NCBI GenBank assembly: GCA_913064945.1 | Contig: CAJYAN010000017.1 | Coordinates: forward strand, 1-64,000 | Reading direction: 5' to 3' | Source: an uncultured Gammaproteobacteria bacterium | GTDB taxonomy: Bacteria > Pseudomonadota > Gammaproteobacteria > UBA6429 > Thiohalophilaceae | DNA length: 64,000 bases | Translations under genes and position numbers: made by a program | The notes under the pieces: generated by a model | Told to the model about the DNA's origin: nothing | What the model saw: the letters and a program-made list of their open reading frames with translations, nothing else | Databases searched by the model: none | Shown here: piece after piece, positions 9,547 to 18,802 of the stretch | Numbering within the stretch: position 1 is the stretch's first letter | Layout: the number at the start of each line of letters is the position of its first letter

Positions 9547-9834
9547 TCATTTCTTAAAGTGGTAAAACTCCTTATTCAGGTATTCCACAACGTCTGTAAT
9601 ATCCTGTTTATTCCAGCTTACCTTAGCAGGTCGGGTACAGCCGCTAACCTGTCTTTGCAGACCAATAAGATTTTTTATACGCCTATCGGACCGTGAATAA
9701 ACTGTGCTGGTGTGACAGGCGGTACAGCTTTTTTCCACCAGCGCTTTACCATGCGCCACATCAGCCTGTGCCGCCATGCTGCTCAACATTAAACCTACTA
9801 TAGGCAAACCGAGTATTAATCGTCTTTTCATCAT
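9547..9834 (-). CDS. Small periplasmic c-type cytochrome
   Basis: Exported mono-heme protein of 95 residues, with a signal peptide (about 1-24, cleavage after AQA) and one heme site CTACH (37-41). The tail pattern DITDVVEYLNKEFY resembles the last helix of class I cytochromes c. No Met occurs after the signal peptide, so the usual sixth ligand is absent; Cys66, His92 or open coordination remain. It could be an electron carrier or a heme-based sensor. The gene stands alone, convergent with the GST gene. Confidence 0.85.
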   Translation of the reverse strand: MMKRRLILGLPIVGLMLSSMAAQADVAHGKALVEKSCTACHTSTVYSRSDRRIKNLIGLQRQVSGCTRPAKVSWNKQDITDVVEYLNKEFYHFKK

Positions 9835-9935
9835 CGTCTCACTTTGTTGGGTTGATAGGGGAATGATTACTAATATTTCAATGAGGATACTACGCTACTT
9901 GTTGCAAAAAACGTTAATGGCGTTACAAAACGGCA

Positions 9936-10607
9936 CTATTTTTTTCGGCTCGTAAGAAACTGTATGATCGTGTCGCTCAAGTGCTGTGCCTGCGACGTGG
10001 CAAAAATATTTTGCGCGTGGGCTCGGCCATCAAGCAGAATCAGCTGTTTGGGCTGAGGTGCCTGTGCGAACTGCTGACGTACTGTCGGCGCAAGACTCTC
10101 ATCACGGCTGGCAATATAGAGAATCGAAGCGGCCTGGAGTAACGCGGGGTGTGCGATTGGCATCGGTGACAGCAGGACAAGTTTATCAATCTCGCCCGGA
10201 CGCACTTCGGTCGCGGCCTGGCCTGCCGCACCGCCGCCCATACTGCCACCGACAACATCCACCGACGATACCCCTTGCGCGTGCAGCCAGCGCACCGCCG
10301 CAAGCACATCCTGGTCCAGGGCCCTGGAATTCCTGCCACCACGTGATTTTCCGTAACCGCGAAAATCGATCGCCAGGGCGCGATAACCCAGGTCGGCGAG
10401 ACGCCTGGCCAATGCTGCCCAACTTTTTTTGTCGAAGGCGGCGCCATGTGCGAAGACCACACCGTGCGCCCCCACGCCATACAGATCGGCATCGATGACG
10501 GCACCATCGGCCGTGGTAAAACTAACATCCTTAGGGGCTGCCGTCGCCGTCAATGTAACAGCAAACATCATCAGGACAAGCGCCAGATGTTTCACACTTG
10601 CTTTCAT
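9936..10607 (-). CDS. Secreted alpha/beta hydrolase
   Basis: Predicted serine hydrolase of the alpha/beta fold exported by a signal peptide (about 1-23, ending TATAAP). The oxyanion-side motif VVFAHGAAFD, the strand DFRGYGKS and the nucleophile elbow GGSMGGG (Ser near residue 122) are clear. A catalytic Asp is likely in LYIASRDES and the His in LLDGRAHAQNIF. At 223 residues it is a minimal hydrolase with no lid. Substrate not predictable. It ends about 50 bp before the ABC exporter region but is not clearly part of that operon. Confidence 0.85.
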   Translation of the reverse strand: MKASVKHLALVLMMFAVTLTATAAPKDVSFTTADGAVIDADLYGVGAHGVVFAHGAAFDKKSWAALARRLADLGYRALAIDFRGYGKSRGGRNSRALDQDVLAAVRWLHAQGVSSVDVVGGSMGGGAAGQAATEVRPGEIDKLVLLSPMPIAHPALLQAASILYIASRDESLAPTVRQQFAQAPQPKQLILLDGRAHAQNIFATSQAQHLSDTIIQFLTSRKK

Positions 10608-10659
10608 TCAACGACTCCCTGTTCCATGAGTGGATGCATCAGTCAGCTACGCACCACGA

Positions 10660-11421
10660 TTATTGTTTGAGGCGATAACCTGTCCTGAATATCCACCAGA
10701 CAATCAGCAGACAGATAGCGAGAAAAATCAGCACCATAAACAGACTCAAGCCTACACTTACATCGGCGACTTCAAAAAAGCTCCAGCGAAAACCGCTGAT
10801 CAGGTAGACCACCGGATTAAACAAGGTAACGGTCTGCCAGGCCGGTGGCAACATGCTGACCGAGTAAAAGCTGCCCCCCAGAAAGACCAGTGGTGTAATC
10901 ACCAGCATCGGAATTAGTTGTAGCTTTTCGAAGTTGGTGGCCCACAGACCGATAATAAAACCAAACAGGCTAAAGGAAATACAGGTCAGGATCAAAAACG
11001 CAAGCATCCAGAAGGGATGGGCTATATGTAGCGGGACGAAAAAACCCGCCGTACCCAGAATGATCAGCCCTATGATGAAGGACTTGGTCGCCGCCGCACC
11101 GACGTAACCGATGAGAATCTCGATGAAGGAAATCGGCGCCGACAACACTTCATAGATGGTGCCGGTAAACTTGGGAAAGTAAATACCAAACGAGGCATTG
11201 GCAATGCTCTGGGTCAGGATTGCCAGCATCATCAGGCCCGGCACAATAAAGGCACCGTAGGGTACGCCTTCAACAGTTTGAATGCGACCGCCGATGGCCG
11301 AACCAAAGACGACAAAATATAATGCCGTGGAGAGTACCGGCGAGGCAAAACTCTGCGCGATCGTTTCAAAGGCGCGCAACATTTCGTATTTATAAATGAC
11401 TCGAATGGCGTAGGTATTCAT
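10660..11421 (-). CDS. ABC-2 type exporter permease
   Basis: Membrane subunit of an ABC-2 exporter with six hydrophobic segments (for example around 30-50, 57-80, 103-130, 138-165, 170-190 and 225-245). The family pattern [15 protein letters not shown] and a late [12 protein letters not shown] are visible. The start codon overlaps the stop of the ATPase gene by 4 bp (ATGA), so the two are translationally coupled. It resembles YadH-type permeases. Substrate unknown; lipid, polysaccharide or drug are all possible. Confidence 0.9.
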   Translation of the reverse strand: MNTYAIRVIYKYEMLRAFETIAQSFASPVLSTALYFVVFGSAIGGRIQTVEGVPYGAFIVPGLMMLAILTQSIANASFGIYFPKFTGTIYEVLSAPISFIEILIGYVGAAATKSFIIGLIILGTAGFFVPLHIAHPFWMLAFLILTCISFSLFGFIIGLWATNFEKLQLIPMLVITPLVFLGGSFYSVSMLPPAWQTVTLFNPVVYLISGFRWSFFEVADVSVGLSLFMVLIFLAICLLIVWWIFRTGYRLKQ

Positions 11422-12395
11422 GGACGGGTCTGCGTGGTTTTATTTTTGACGAGGCCAACAAAGATCTCTTCCAGTGATGTCTTGGTCGTGTGTACATCTT
11501 TGATCACCAGTCCAGATTCATTAATCGCCTGCAATAAGCTGTTAATACCGTTATCGGTATGATGTGGATCATAGGTATATGTCATACGACAGCCATCCAG
11601 CGATAAATCAAGTTTGAGCATGAGCAGCGACACGGGTAAAACTGTAATCGGCTTCTCCAGCTCAACAATAAATTGTCGTTTTCCCAGCTTTCGCATCAAG
11701 GCCTGTTTGTCATCCACCAGCAGGAGTTCGCCATGATTAATAATACCAACACGGTCCGCAATAGCCTCGGCCTCCTCGATATAATGCGTCGTTAGGATAA
11801 TCGTAACACCCGATTCGCGCAGGCGTTGAACCAGGGCCCACATGTCCTTGCGTAGCTCCACATCGACACCCGCCGTCGGTTCATCCAGGAACAGGACGCT
11901 GGGCTGGTGTGCCAGGGCTTTGGCAATCAGGACACGACGCTTCATCCCCCCCGAGAGCGACATCAGAATGCTGTTTTTCTTTTCCCACAGCGACAGGTCC
12001 TTGAGCACTTTTTCGAGATAGCCTGGATCGGGCACCTTGCCGAACAGTCCCCGGCTAAAACACAGGGTATGCCATACCTTCTCAAAGGCACCGAGGGTCA
12101 GTTCCTGTGGCACCAGGCCAATCATACGACGCGTAATACGGTAATCGGCCTCGATGTCATAGCCGCCCACAGTTATCGAACCCGTACTCGCGTTGACAAT
12201 ACCGCAAATGGTCGAGATGAGTGTCGTCTTACCAGCGCCATTGGGGCCGAGCAGCGCCAGGATCTCGCCGCGCTGGATGTCCAGACTCACGTTCTTTAAA
12301 GCCTGATAACCATTGGTATAGGTCTTGGAGACATTAGCAATGGAAACGATTGGCGACGGGACAGTCGCGTCGGCTGATTTTGGCTCTGGGTTCAT
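11418..12395 (-). CDS. ABC transporter ATPase
   Basis: Cytoplasmic ATPase that energises the adjacent permease. It has Walker [15 protein letters not shown] (about 48-61), the signature [17 protein letters not shown], Walker [13 protein letters not shown] and the switch His in [14 protein letters not shown]-terminal extension of about 85 residues beyond the nucleotide-binding domain is typical of the CcmA/YadG group. It is first in the operon and divergent from feoA across a 320-bp regulatory region. Length 325 residues. Confidence 0.92.
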   Translation of the reverse strand: MNPEPKSADATVPSPIVSIANVSKTYTNGYQALKNVSLDIQRGEILALLGPNGAGKTTLISTICGIVNASTGSITVGGYDIEADYRITRRMIGLVPQELTLGAFEKVWHTLCFSRGLFGKVPDPGYLEKVLKDLSLWEKKNSILMSLSGGMKRRVLIAKALAHQPSVLFLDEPTAGVDVELRKDMWALVQRLRESGVTIILTTHYIEEAEAIADRVGIINHGELLLVDDKQALMRKLGKRQFIVELEKPITVLPVSLLMLKLDLSLDGCRMTYTYDPHHTDNGINSLLQAINESGLVIKDVHTTKTSLEEIFVGLVKNKTTQTRP

Positions 12396-12718
12396 TTAGG
12401 TGTTGTCACTCTTCTTTTTGTATCAATTCCAGGTGGCGCAACGTATGTCTCACGAATACGGTGATAACACGCAAAACGACCATGGCTACCGCGACGTGGA
12501 CGCTGTGGATTATTGCAGCGTTTGTCCCTGACGTCACGCCCGAAAGTCGCCGCGTGGGTTGCCCCTCCCTGTCTGTCCCAGCACCGATTGGCACCAGTGG
12601 GTACGGTTACACTATTTATATACATATTTTGTACCTTTTAAAAATAGGTATTGCTCAACGGATTCGCCAAGAGTATGATTGAGAATTATTATCATTAGCG
12701 ATTGGAGTACCTGCTAAC
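12396..12718. promoter_or_regulatory. Divergent promoter region, ABC exporter / feoAB
   Basis: The left part carries the 5' side of the ABC operon with no recognised operator. The right part holds the feoA promoter and Fur box described separately. No small gene was seen. Confidence 0.5.
12651..12694 (+). promoter_or_regulatory. feoAB promoter with Fur box
   Basis: TTGCTC (12651-12656), a 17-bp spacer and TATGAT (12674-12679) form a good sigma-70 promoter. Immediately after the -10, TGAGAATTATTATCA (12680-12694) matches the 7-1-7 Fur inverted repeat TGATAAT-n-ATTATCA at all but one base, and covers the expected transcription start. Repression by Fe(II)-Fur is the natural reading. Confidence 0.8.
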
Positions 12719-12997
12719 GTGTCCACCATCAAGCTTTCCTCTCTACAAATCGGAGACCGCGCCGTCATCCGTGGCATTCAGGCCGATGAAACCATTCGTC
12801 AGCGCATGGCCTCCATGGGGCTGCGCGCTGGCAGGGAAGCCTGCATTATTCGCCGGGGTCGACTGGGTGGTCCACTACACATTCGCATCGGGAGTATCAG
12901 TCTGGTGGTCCGTCGCAAGGATGCCGATCAGGTCGATGTCAGCCTGCTGGCCCACCGCGAGGATGTCAACCAGGTCGATGTTAGCCTGACGGCATGA
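12719..12997 (+). CDS. feoA: Ferrous iron transport protein A (FeoA)
   Basis: Small SH3-like cytoplasmic partner of FeoB in Fe(II) uptake. The frame starts at GTG 12719 with GGAG about 12 bp upstream. The core (about 1-72) shows the family pattern RMASMGLRAGREA and GRLGGPLHIRIGSISLVVRRKDA. The last 25 residues are an extension in which QVDVSL occurs twice, from an imperfect 32-bp duplication (12920-12951 and 12962-12993), making 92 residues instead of about 75-80. The stop overlaps the feoB ATG by 4 bp. Confidence 0.92.
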   Translation: MSTIKLSSLQIGDRAVIRGIQADETIRQRMASMGLRAGREACIIRRGRLGGPLHIRIGSISLVVRRKDADQVDVSLLAHREDVNQVDVSLTA

Positions 12998-14781
12998 AAC
13001 GTATCGCCCTGATTGGTATGCCCAATACGGGCAAGTCCACCTTATTCAATCGACTCACCGGCGCCTCCGCCCGTACCGGCAACTGGCCGGGCGTCACTGT
13101 CGACCTGCTGGCCGCCAAGATCGTTCTTGGGCCCGACATGGTGGAGTTTGTCGACCTGCCCGGTATCTATGATTTACATGGCTTCTCGGAAGACGAGCAG
13201 GTGGTGCGTCGTTTCCTGGAAAATAACCCGGTCGACCTGGTCTGCCTGATACTCAATGCCACCCAGCTGGATCACCAGCTTGGCCTCGCTGTGCAATTCA
13301 GCCAGCTGGGCTGCCACTGTGTCCTGCTATTGAATATGATGGATGAAGCCGAACAGCTAGGGGTACGCATCGATACCCAACAGCTTAGTAATGCACTGAA
13401 ATTTCCCGTCAGCCTGGTCAGCGCCAAACGCGGCCAGGGCTACCCGCAGGCCAGAGAGCTTTTGACAAAGGCCTTGCATGATGCAGTCCCCTGCGAACTC
13501 AGCAAGATCCAGAGTAAGCTGGCCCAGGATGATGTGGTTGCCGATACAGCCGAAAAATTAATGGCCCGCTCAGTCGTGATGCCCATCGTCCTGGAGCGCA
13601 AGACGACAGAACGCATCGACCGGGTCCTTTTGCATCCACTGTTCGGTCTGCCACTGTTTTTCCTCTTTATGTATCTGGTCTTCCAGGCCATTTATATGCT
13701 GGGGGCGCCACTACAGGATGGTGTGGCCTGGCTATTGGACGGATTTCGTCAGCTTGCCCTCGAACCGCTGCAACCGATACTCCCCGCTGTTGTCTTCGGT
13801 CTGCTCGTCAATGGCGTCTATGATGGTATTGCCACCGTCGCCTCTTTTGTGCCGGTCATTATTCTGTTCTTTTTTATGATGGCCCTGGTTGAAGACAGTG
13901 GCTATCTGTCACGCGCCGCCTACCTGACCGATGCCCTAATGGCCCGCCTCGGCCTGGACGGGCGTGGTTTTGTCATGTTGCTAATGGGCTTTGGTTGTAA
14001 CGTTCCTGCCCTGATGGGCACACGGGTCATGCGTAGTCGCTCCATGCGCCTGTTGAATATGCTGATCATACCTTTTTCATTGTGTTCCGCCCGTCTGCAG
14101 GTCTTTCTGTTCATGACCACTGCCCTGTTCTCACCACAAAAGGCACCCATCGTGCTGTTCAGTCTCTACCTGGTCAGTTTCGCCGCCGCCTTTGGCAGCG
14201 CCTTACTACTACGTGGCCGCCTTCGCAGTAATGAACCCTTCGTATTGGAATTACCACCGTATCGACTACCCACCTTGTTTCAAGTCATGCTCCGTGGCTG
14301 GCACGAGGTCCGGCATTTTTTACGCCGTGCCAGTAGCTTTATCATTACCGGTGTCGTCCTGGTCTGGATCCTGACACACTATCCAGAGGCCAACCCGCCC
14401 GGCGGGCCGCAAAGTCTGGCCGGTATGTTAGGCCAATGGCTGGCACCGGTGCTGGACCCCATTGGTATCGGACCGCAAATGGCCGTGGTGCTGGTGTTTG
14501 GCTTTGTCGCCAAGGAGATCGTCCTCGGCTCACTGGTCGCCATGACTGGCCTGCAAGGTGCGGCCCTGGTTGGCTATCTTGGGACAAATATGGACTGGGT
14601 ACAGGCGTATAGCTTTATGTTATTCGTGCTGTTGTATACACCGTGCCTGTCGACTGTCGCCACCATGCGTAGCGAATCAAAGAGCTGGGGGTATACGGCT
14701 TTCAGTGTCACCTGGGCACTGGGACTGGCCTGGATTGCCAGTTATGCCTTTTATCAAACGGCGCGCTATCTGGGTTATTAA
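12994..14781 (+). CDS. feoB: Ferrous iron transporter FeoB
   Basis: Inner-membrane Fe(II) transporter with an N-terminal G domain. G1 is GMPNTGKSTLFN (about 7-18), G2 has the NWPGVTVD switch pattern, G3 is DLPG and G4 is NMMD. Nucleoside-recognition/Gate membrane domains follow with motifs such as EDSGYLSRAAY and GFGCNVPALMGTR. At 595 residues it is shorter than the 773-residue E. coli protein, mainly in the spacer and the C-terminus; no FeoC gene follows. It is translationally coupled to feoA and shares its Fur-controlled promoter. Confidence 0.96.
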   Translation: MKRIALIGMPNTGKSTLFNRLTGASARTGNWPGVTVDLLAAKIVLGPDMVEFVDLPGIYDLHGFSEDEQVVRRFLENNPVDLVCLILNATQLDHQLGLAVQFSQLGCHCVLLLNMMDEAEQLGVRIDTQQLSNALKFPVSLVSAKRGQGYPQARELLTKALHDAVPCELSKIQSKLAQDDVVADTAEKLMARSVVMPIVLERKTTERIDRVLLHPLFGLPLFFLFMYLVFQAIYMLGAPLQDGVAWLLDGFRQLALEPLQPILPAVVFGLLVNGVYDGIATVASFVPVIILFFFMMALVEDSGYLSRAAYLTDALMARLGLDGRGFVMLLMGFGCNVPALMGTRVMRSRSMRLLNMLIIPFSLCSARLQVFLFMTTALFSPQKAPIVLFSLYLVSFAAAFGSALLLRGRLRSNEPFVLELPPYRLPTLFQVMLRGWHEVRHFLRRASSFIITGVVLVWILTHYPEANPPGGPQSLAGMLGQWLAPVLDPIGIGPQMAVVLVFGFVAKEIVLGSLVAMTGLQGAALVGYLGTNMDWVQAYSFMLFVLLYTPCLSTVATMRSESKSWGYTAFSVTWALGLAWIASYAFYQTARYLGY

Positions 14782-14840
14782 TCGCCGCATGACTCTGTAG
14801 AATCATCATGCTATCTTCCAGCGAATACCCGTCGTTTGTC

Positions 14841-15248
14841 CTATTGCAGTGTTTGCCCCTGCGCGCCTGTCTGCACCAGTGAGCCATGGTGTTCGATCAT
14901 TAGCCAGCCCTGATCGAATTTCTGGTAGACATTGGTCGCCAGCACAATCGTCGGAGAACTATCCCCTGTCTCAAAGGCCTCAGCGACCAGATGGACCGCC
15001 AGCGTCTCGTGCAGGGTACGCTTGACGACACTAAAGGTCAGTACAGGTCGCTGCGCATCATTAAATATATGTTGCCAGCTGCGTAATACTTTGGCATGGC
15101 CAACAATCGCACCGGAACCCGGATGCACACAGATAACATCACCCGCCGCCCAGAGCGCCGCCATAACCTCACTATCACAATGTAAAAAGGCCTCGTAATA
15201 GACGACTTCGGCTTCATCCGGCGTTTTAAGTTTGAGTTTTGCTTCCAT
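14841..15248 (-). CDS. NTF2-like (SnoaL/DUF4440-type) protein
   Basis: Small alpha+beta barrel protein of the NTF2-like superfamily. From the ATG at 15248, with GGGAG upstream, it is 135 residues: helix (DEAEVVYYEAFLHCD), HPGSGAIVGHAKVLRSW and sheet strands to VLATNVYQKFDQGWLMIEHHGSL. Such proteins are small-ligand binders or enzymes, and no catalytic residues can be named. A longer frame to 15335 has no family support. It is convergent with feoB across 60 bp. Confidence 0.8.
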   Translation of the reverse strand: MEAKLKLKTPDEAEVVYYEAFLHCDSEVMAALWAAGDVICVHPGSGAIVGHAKVLRSWQHIFNDAQRPVLTFSVVKRTLHETLAVHLVAEAFETGDSSPTIVLATNVYQKFDQGWLMIEHHGSLVQTGAQGQTLQ

Positions 15249-15397
15249 TATGCGCTCCCGGGGACACGGCATCCTTTTTATTCCATTGTCTGGTTTACAC
15301 CAGCAGTACAGTGATGATCTCACCCTAACACTCATAAAAGTTTCGATCTAGTACAGACAATGCACCACTTGCTCAGCGCATTAACGCCTGAAACAAA

Positions 15398-15421
15398 AAG
15401 GGCTGGATTGCGCCAGCCCTT
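15398..15421 (-). terminator. Intrinsic terminator of the PEBP-like gene
   Basis: Perfect 9-bp stem AAGGGCTGG / CCAGCCCTT with a 6-base loop. On the minus strand it is followed by TTTTTGTTT. It lies about 40 bp after the stop at 15460. Confidence 0.85.
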
Positions 15422-15459
15422 AAAGTACGATCAGTCGCAAAGACTTAGTGAGATGAGCA

Positions 15460-16014
15460 TCATTTGGATCGACCGTACTTCGCAGTAAAGCTTGCCTTCG
15501 CCAGCATATTCGCGTGGATCATAAATCCCGCCAGGGCGGCGGTGGCATCGGCGGGGATTGCCAGCTTGTCCGTTTTAAGTGCGTAGAGGGTAAAAATATA
15601 GCGATGTGGTTTATCCCCTTTCGGTGGACAGGGACCACCCCAGGCAGCCATACCATAATCGGTACGAACCTGTACGGCTCCCGTCGGCAGGCGGGTGCTG
15701 TTGAGTGCCCCGGCATCGGCCGGTAGTTTGTGAACGGTTGCCGGGATGTCAATCACCACCCAGTGCCACCAGCCTGAACCGGTCGGGGCATCCGGGTCGT
15801 AGACGGTTAATGCGTAACCCTTAGTAGCCTTCGGTGCGCCATTCCAGTTCAGCGCCGGCGATTTGTTATCACCGGAACAGCCAAAGCCGTTAAATTCGAA
15901 ATTTCGAGGCATCAATTGATTGGCCTTGATTTGTGGGCTCGAGAGTTTAAAACTGCCGGCATAACTTAGCGTCGACAAACTGGCTAAAACAATCGTGAGC
16001 AGTATTTTGTGCAT
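15460..16014 (-). CDS. YbhB/YbcL-type PEBP-like protein, secreted
   Basis: Phosphatidylethanolamine-binding-protein fold (Raf kinase inhibitor-like). A signal peptide (about 1-19, ending SYA) precedes the domain. Conserved pieces are FGCSGDNKSPALNW, YDPDAPTGSGWWHWVV and GPCPPKGDKPHRYIFTLYAL, which form the anion-binding pocket. GGAGG lies upstream of the ATG, and an intrinsic terminator follows. It stands alone. Bacterial members have no firmly known role. Confidence 0.92.
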   Translation of the reverse strand: MHKILLTIVLASLSTLSYAGSFKLSSPQIKANQLMPRNFEFNGFGCSGDNKSPALNWNGAPKATKGYALTVYDPDAPTGSGWWHWVVIDIPATVHKLPADAGALNSTRLPTGAVQVRTDYGMAAWGGPCPPKGDKPHRYIFTLYALKTDKLAIPADATAALAGFMIHANMLAKASFTAKYGRSK

Positions 16015-16317
16015 AGGGGGACGCCTCCATAAGATAATTTAGTATGTTGCTGTATAGTACTCTTATACTTTCATACGGTTAAGAGAATATTCGAGACATA
16101 CCCGAGACTGGCTCACTTCGTGTACGACTCCGGTGTAACACGATATACAAGACAACGCTTTTTCGAATCAACCAAAGTATTGACACGCGCATCGTCTATT
16201 GCAGAGGCTGGCTCTATTACTGGCCGCACACATTTGGAATTTTTAAGAGGCCTGATTACCTGTGCCCTTCGATAATGATTCGACGGGACACTCGAGCATG
16301 CCCCGTCGATATCTGCC
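16015..16317. other. Intergenic region, no gene recognised
   Basis: About 300 bp holding the promoter side of the PEBP-like gene and the 3' side of the small membrane protein gene. No repeat or RNA gene was seen. Confidence 0.5.
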
Positions 16318-16737
16318 TTATAACTTACGATAAACCGTACTCAGGACCACACCAAATATAAGATGTAGTACCAGTGTGATGATCGGAACCATAATACCAC
16401 TGGCGAGTTTCAGGCCAAACATACCGACCCCCATCATCGGCATCGCCACTACCATCATGACCACCCAACCGGTAAAGCCCATCGCGGCACCTCGAAACAT
16501 CGTGCTGCCCAGCGAGAGCTTGTTAAACAGGGCGGGATAAATCAGACCATAACCCACCACGCCAATCATAAAGTGTGCCAGCCAGCCCATCACTGGCTTA
16601 CCGCCCATTTTACTCGCCAGCATGGCAATCACGTTGACGTCGGGCATCATGCCCATTTTGGCCTTGATGATCATCAGTACCGATAAAACGAGGGTCGCGA
16701 CGAGACCGGCGAGTAAACCGTTGGTATAGGTTTTCAT
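16318..16737 (-). CDS. Small integral membrane protein (DUF6789-like)
   Basis: 139 residues with about four hydrophobic segments (5-24, 45-70, 80-105, 112-135), unusually rich in Met and Gly (for example VVMMVVAMPMMGVGMFGLK). The pattern matches the DUF6789 group of unknown function. A strong GGAGGA lies upstream of the ATG. No partner gene; the role is unknown. Confidence 0.75.
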   Translation of the reverse strand: MKTYTNGLLAGLVATLVLSVLMIIKAKMGMMPDVNVIAMLASKMGGKPVMGWLAHFMIGVVGYGLIYPALFNKLSLGSTMFRGAAMGFTGWVVMMVVAMPMMGVGMFGLKLASGIMVPIITLVLHLIFGVVLSTVYRKL

Positions 16738-17018
16738 TGTATTTATCCTCCAATGGACAGGTTGTTAGTTAGTTGTAAATTTTTTGCGCTTCACCTATCA
16801 GTCGCAGCAGCCGATGAAACCTTACAAAATTTATTATTGCTTATTAAAACAGCAGCTTGCGTAAAAGATAGGCGGAACACTGAGGGTAGGTCATGTGCTC
16901 GTTGGCAGGCTCAAGCAAACGTCTGATTGCTGTCATCAGGCAGTCATACAGGCATCATAGGATCACCCTCACAAACCAATCCGCAATCACTAAAGACACG
17001 AACAGGGGGGAAAATAAA

Positions 17019-18116
17019 ATGTTGAGGATTTCAAAATGGACCACTGCGGCCGTCGTTATCGCCGCCGCAACGCCGCTTATGATTCAACCGGCTATTGCCA
17101 GTAACGAGTGGTCAAAAGACTATCGCGCTGAGGTGCACCACGACAAAGACAAACACCATCACCGTCGTTTGAAAGTCGCGTTATGGGGCGATGAATTTTA
17201 TAACAGCGACCCGGCCACAAAAGCCAGTCTGGTCCAGCAGACCATTAAATCCATGAACCAGCATCACCTGGACTTTACGATCTTCGCTGGTGATACCAAA
17301 AATGGCAGCTCCCTGTGTACCGACCAGGCCATTGGCCAGGATGTTATCGATATATTTAACCGCCTTCATGTACCGACCCTGTATAGTCTGGGTGACAATG
17401 AGTGGACCGATTGTCATCGCACCAGTAATGGCAGCTACAATCCACTGGAACGTCTCGATTTTTTACGCACCACCTTTTTTAGCAAGAATACCACTCAGGG
17501 ACCGGAGCCCATCACGGTCAAGCGCCAGGGTGAGCTGGGCCAGGCCTATAGTGAAAATAGTCGCTTTGTAAAAAATAATGTCGAGTTTGTAGCCCTGCAT
17601 ATTCCTGGCAGCAATAACAATCTCGTCGCCACCGACAAGCAGTGTACCAGGAAGTCTAATCGCACTCAGGCGGATTGTGCGGCGGCCACCGCTGAATACC
17701 AGGCACGCAATCGCAAAAACATTACCTGGTTGAAGAGTGCCTTCGCCGAAGCCCGGGGCAGGCATTACGCCGGTATACTTATCAATATCCAGGCCGACAT
17801 TTTCTTTCCTTTTGAAATGAGTGACGGTGGTTATCAGGATGTCTTTCTACCACAGTTGGATGCCAACAATGGCTACGCTGATTTCTTCCATACCCTGGTA
17901 GCCGAGACACAGTCCTATACCGGTCAGGTCCTGCTGGTGCACGGTGATTCGCATTATTTTAGAATCGACAAACCCATGTTTAACCCGGATGGTCGTTTGA
18001 CGGCCAACTTTACCCGTGTCGAGGTCTTTGGTAGCAAAGATAATAGCTGGGTGGAAATGACGGTTGACCCGCAGAGTGAAAATGTTTTTTCTTTTAAACC
18101 GGTCGTCCTGAAGTAA
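17019..18116 (+). CDS. Secreted calcineurin-like metallophosphoesterase
   Basis: Exported protein of 365 residues. The ATG at 17019 has GGGGGG upstream and starts a signal peptide ending near AIAS. Metal-site motifs in order are WGDEF, FAGDTKNG, LGDNEWTD and VHGDSHYF, matching the GD-x(n)-GDx(n)-GDN[HE]-x(n)-GH-type pattern of calcineurin phosphoesterases. The usual His after the first GD is replaced (GDEF), so metal loading or activity may differ. A charged His/Lys stretch (DKDKHHHRR) follows the signal peptide. An intrinsic terminator closes the unit. Confidence 0.85.
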   Translation: MLRISKWTTAAVVIAAATPLMIQPAIASNEWSKDYRAEVHHDKDKHHHRRLKVALWGDEFYNSDPATKASLVQQTIKSMNQHHLDFTIFAGDTKNGSSLCTDQAIGQDVIDIFNRLHVPTLYSLGDNEWTDCHRTSNGSYNPLERLDFLRTTFFSKNTTQGPEPITVKRQGELGQAYSENSRFVKNNVEFVALHIPGSNNNLVATDKQCTRKSNRTQADCAAATAEYQARNRKNITWLKSAFAEARGRHYAGILINIQADIFFPFEMSDGGYQDVFLPQLDANNGYADFFHTLVAETQSYTGQVLLVHGDSHYFRIDKPMFNPDGRLTANFTRVEVFGSKDNSWVEMTVDPQSENVFSFKPVVLK

Positions 18117-18135
18117 ATAATGCGGTCTAATATAA

Positions 18136-18188
18136 CGTCGGTAAGCAACAATGATCTTCGGGGTTGCTTATCGACGCTGTTTTTTTAT
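18136..18188 (+). terminator. Intrinsic terminator of the metallophosphoesterase gene
   Basis: CGTCG-G-TAAGCAAC pairs with GTTGCTTA-T-CGACG (18136-18176; one G-T pair), followed by a T-run. Confidence 0.85.
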
Positions 18189-18217
18189 CAGGTATAGGCA
18201 CCGACGCCATCAGTGCC

Positions 18218-18802
18218 TTAGGCTGTTCCCGAAACCACAAGATCACTGACGTGATCTACATCGCGGATGATACCAGGATCATCAGTAACGACTAATTCAA
18301 GTTGCTGTTGATGGTCGGCAATAATCTGTCGTGCACCGATATCATCGTGCAGGGCAAGCAGCGCTGCCTTATAGTCCTGACAAAACCCAACCGGGTGGCC
18401 GCGTTGTTGTCCGATCACTGGCGCGACGATTGCCGCGCCCCTGCTTAACCTTGCTACCAGTCGCTGGATGGTCTGCGTTTTAAGATAGGGCATATCGGCC
18501 AGGGTAATCAGCCAGCCCGTGGCGGCTTCACTCGCCCGAACACCACAGGCAATGCTACTGCCCATACCCTGCTGTGCCTGTTCATTGACAACCACCTGCA
18601 GACCCAGTTGTTGCAGAGGCTCGCGATAAGGTAACAGCTGTTGATTGATGACGATGATCGAGTCAGGTAAAACGCTGACCAGTTGCTGCGCTGCAAGCAG
18701 CAGCATGGGGGTACCGTTTCTGACTGGATACAGCAGTTTATTGCTACCGAAGCGCCGACTGCTACCGGCGGCCAGTAATAGTCCAACAGGGAATCCACTC
18801 AT
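18218..18802 (-). CDS. mocA: MocA-like molybdenum cofactor nucleotidyltransferase
   Basis: Probably transfers CMP to molybdopterin to make the cytosine-dinucleotide form of the cofactor used by xanthine-dehydrogenase-type hydroxylases. From the ATG at 18802 it opens with the nucleotide-binding loop LLLAAGSSRRFGSNKLL and has ITLADMPYLKT, containing the metal-binding Asp. The start overlaps the XdhC stop by 4 bp. Length 194 residues is normal. It is last in the four-gene molybdenum hydroxylase operon. Assignment to MocA over MobA rests on context. Confidence 0.85.
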   Translation of the reverse strand: MSGFPVGLLLAAGSSRRFGSNKLLYPVRNGTPMLLLAAQQLVSVLPDSIIVINQQLLPYREPLQQLGLQVVVNEQAQQGMGSSIACGVRASEAATGWLITLADMPYLKTQTIQRLVARLSRGAAIVAPVIGQQRGHPVGFCQDYKAALLALHDDIGARQIIADHQQQLELVVTDDPGIIRDVDHVSDLVVSGTA

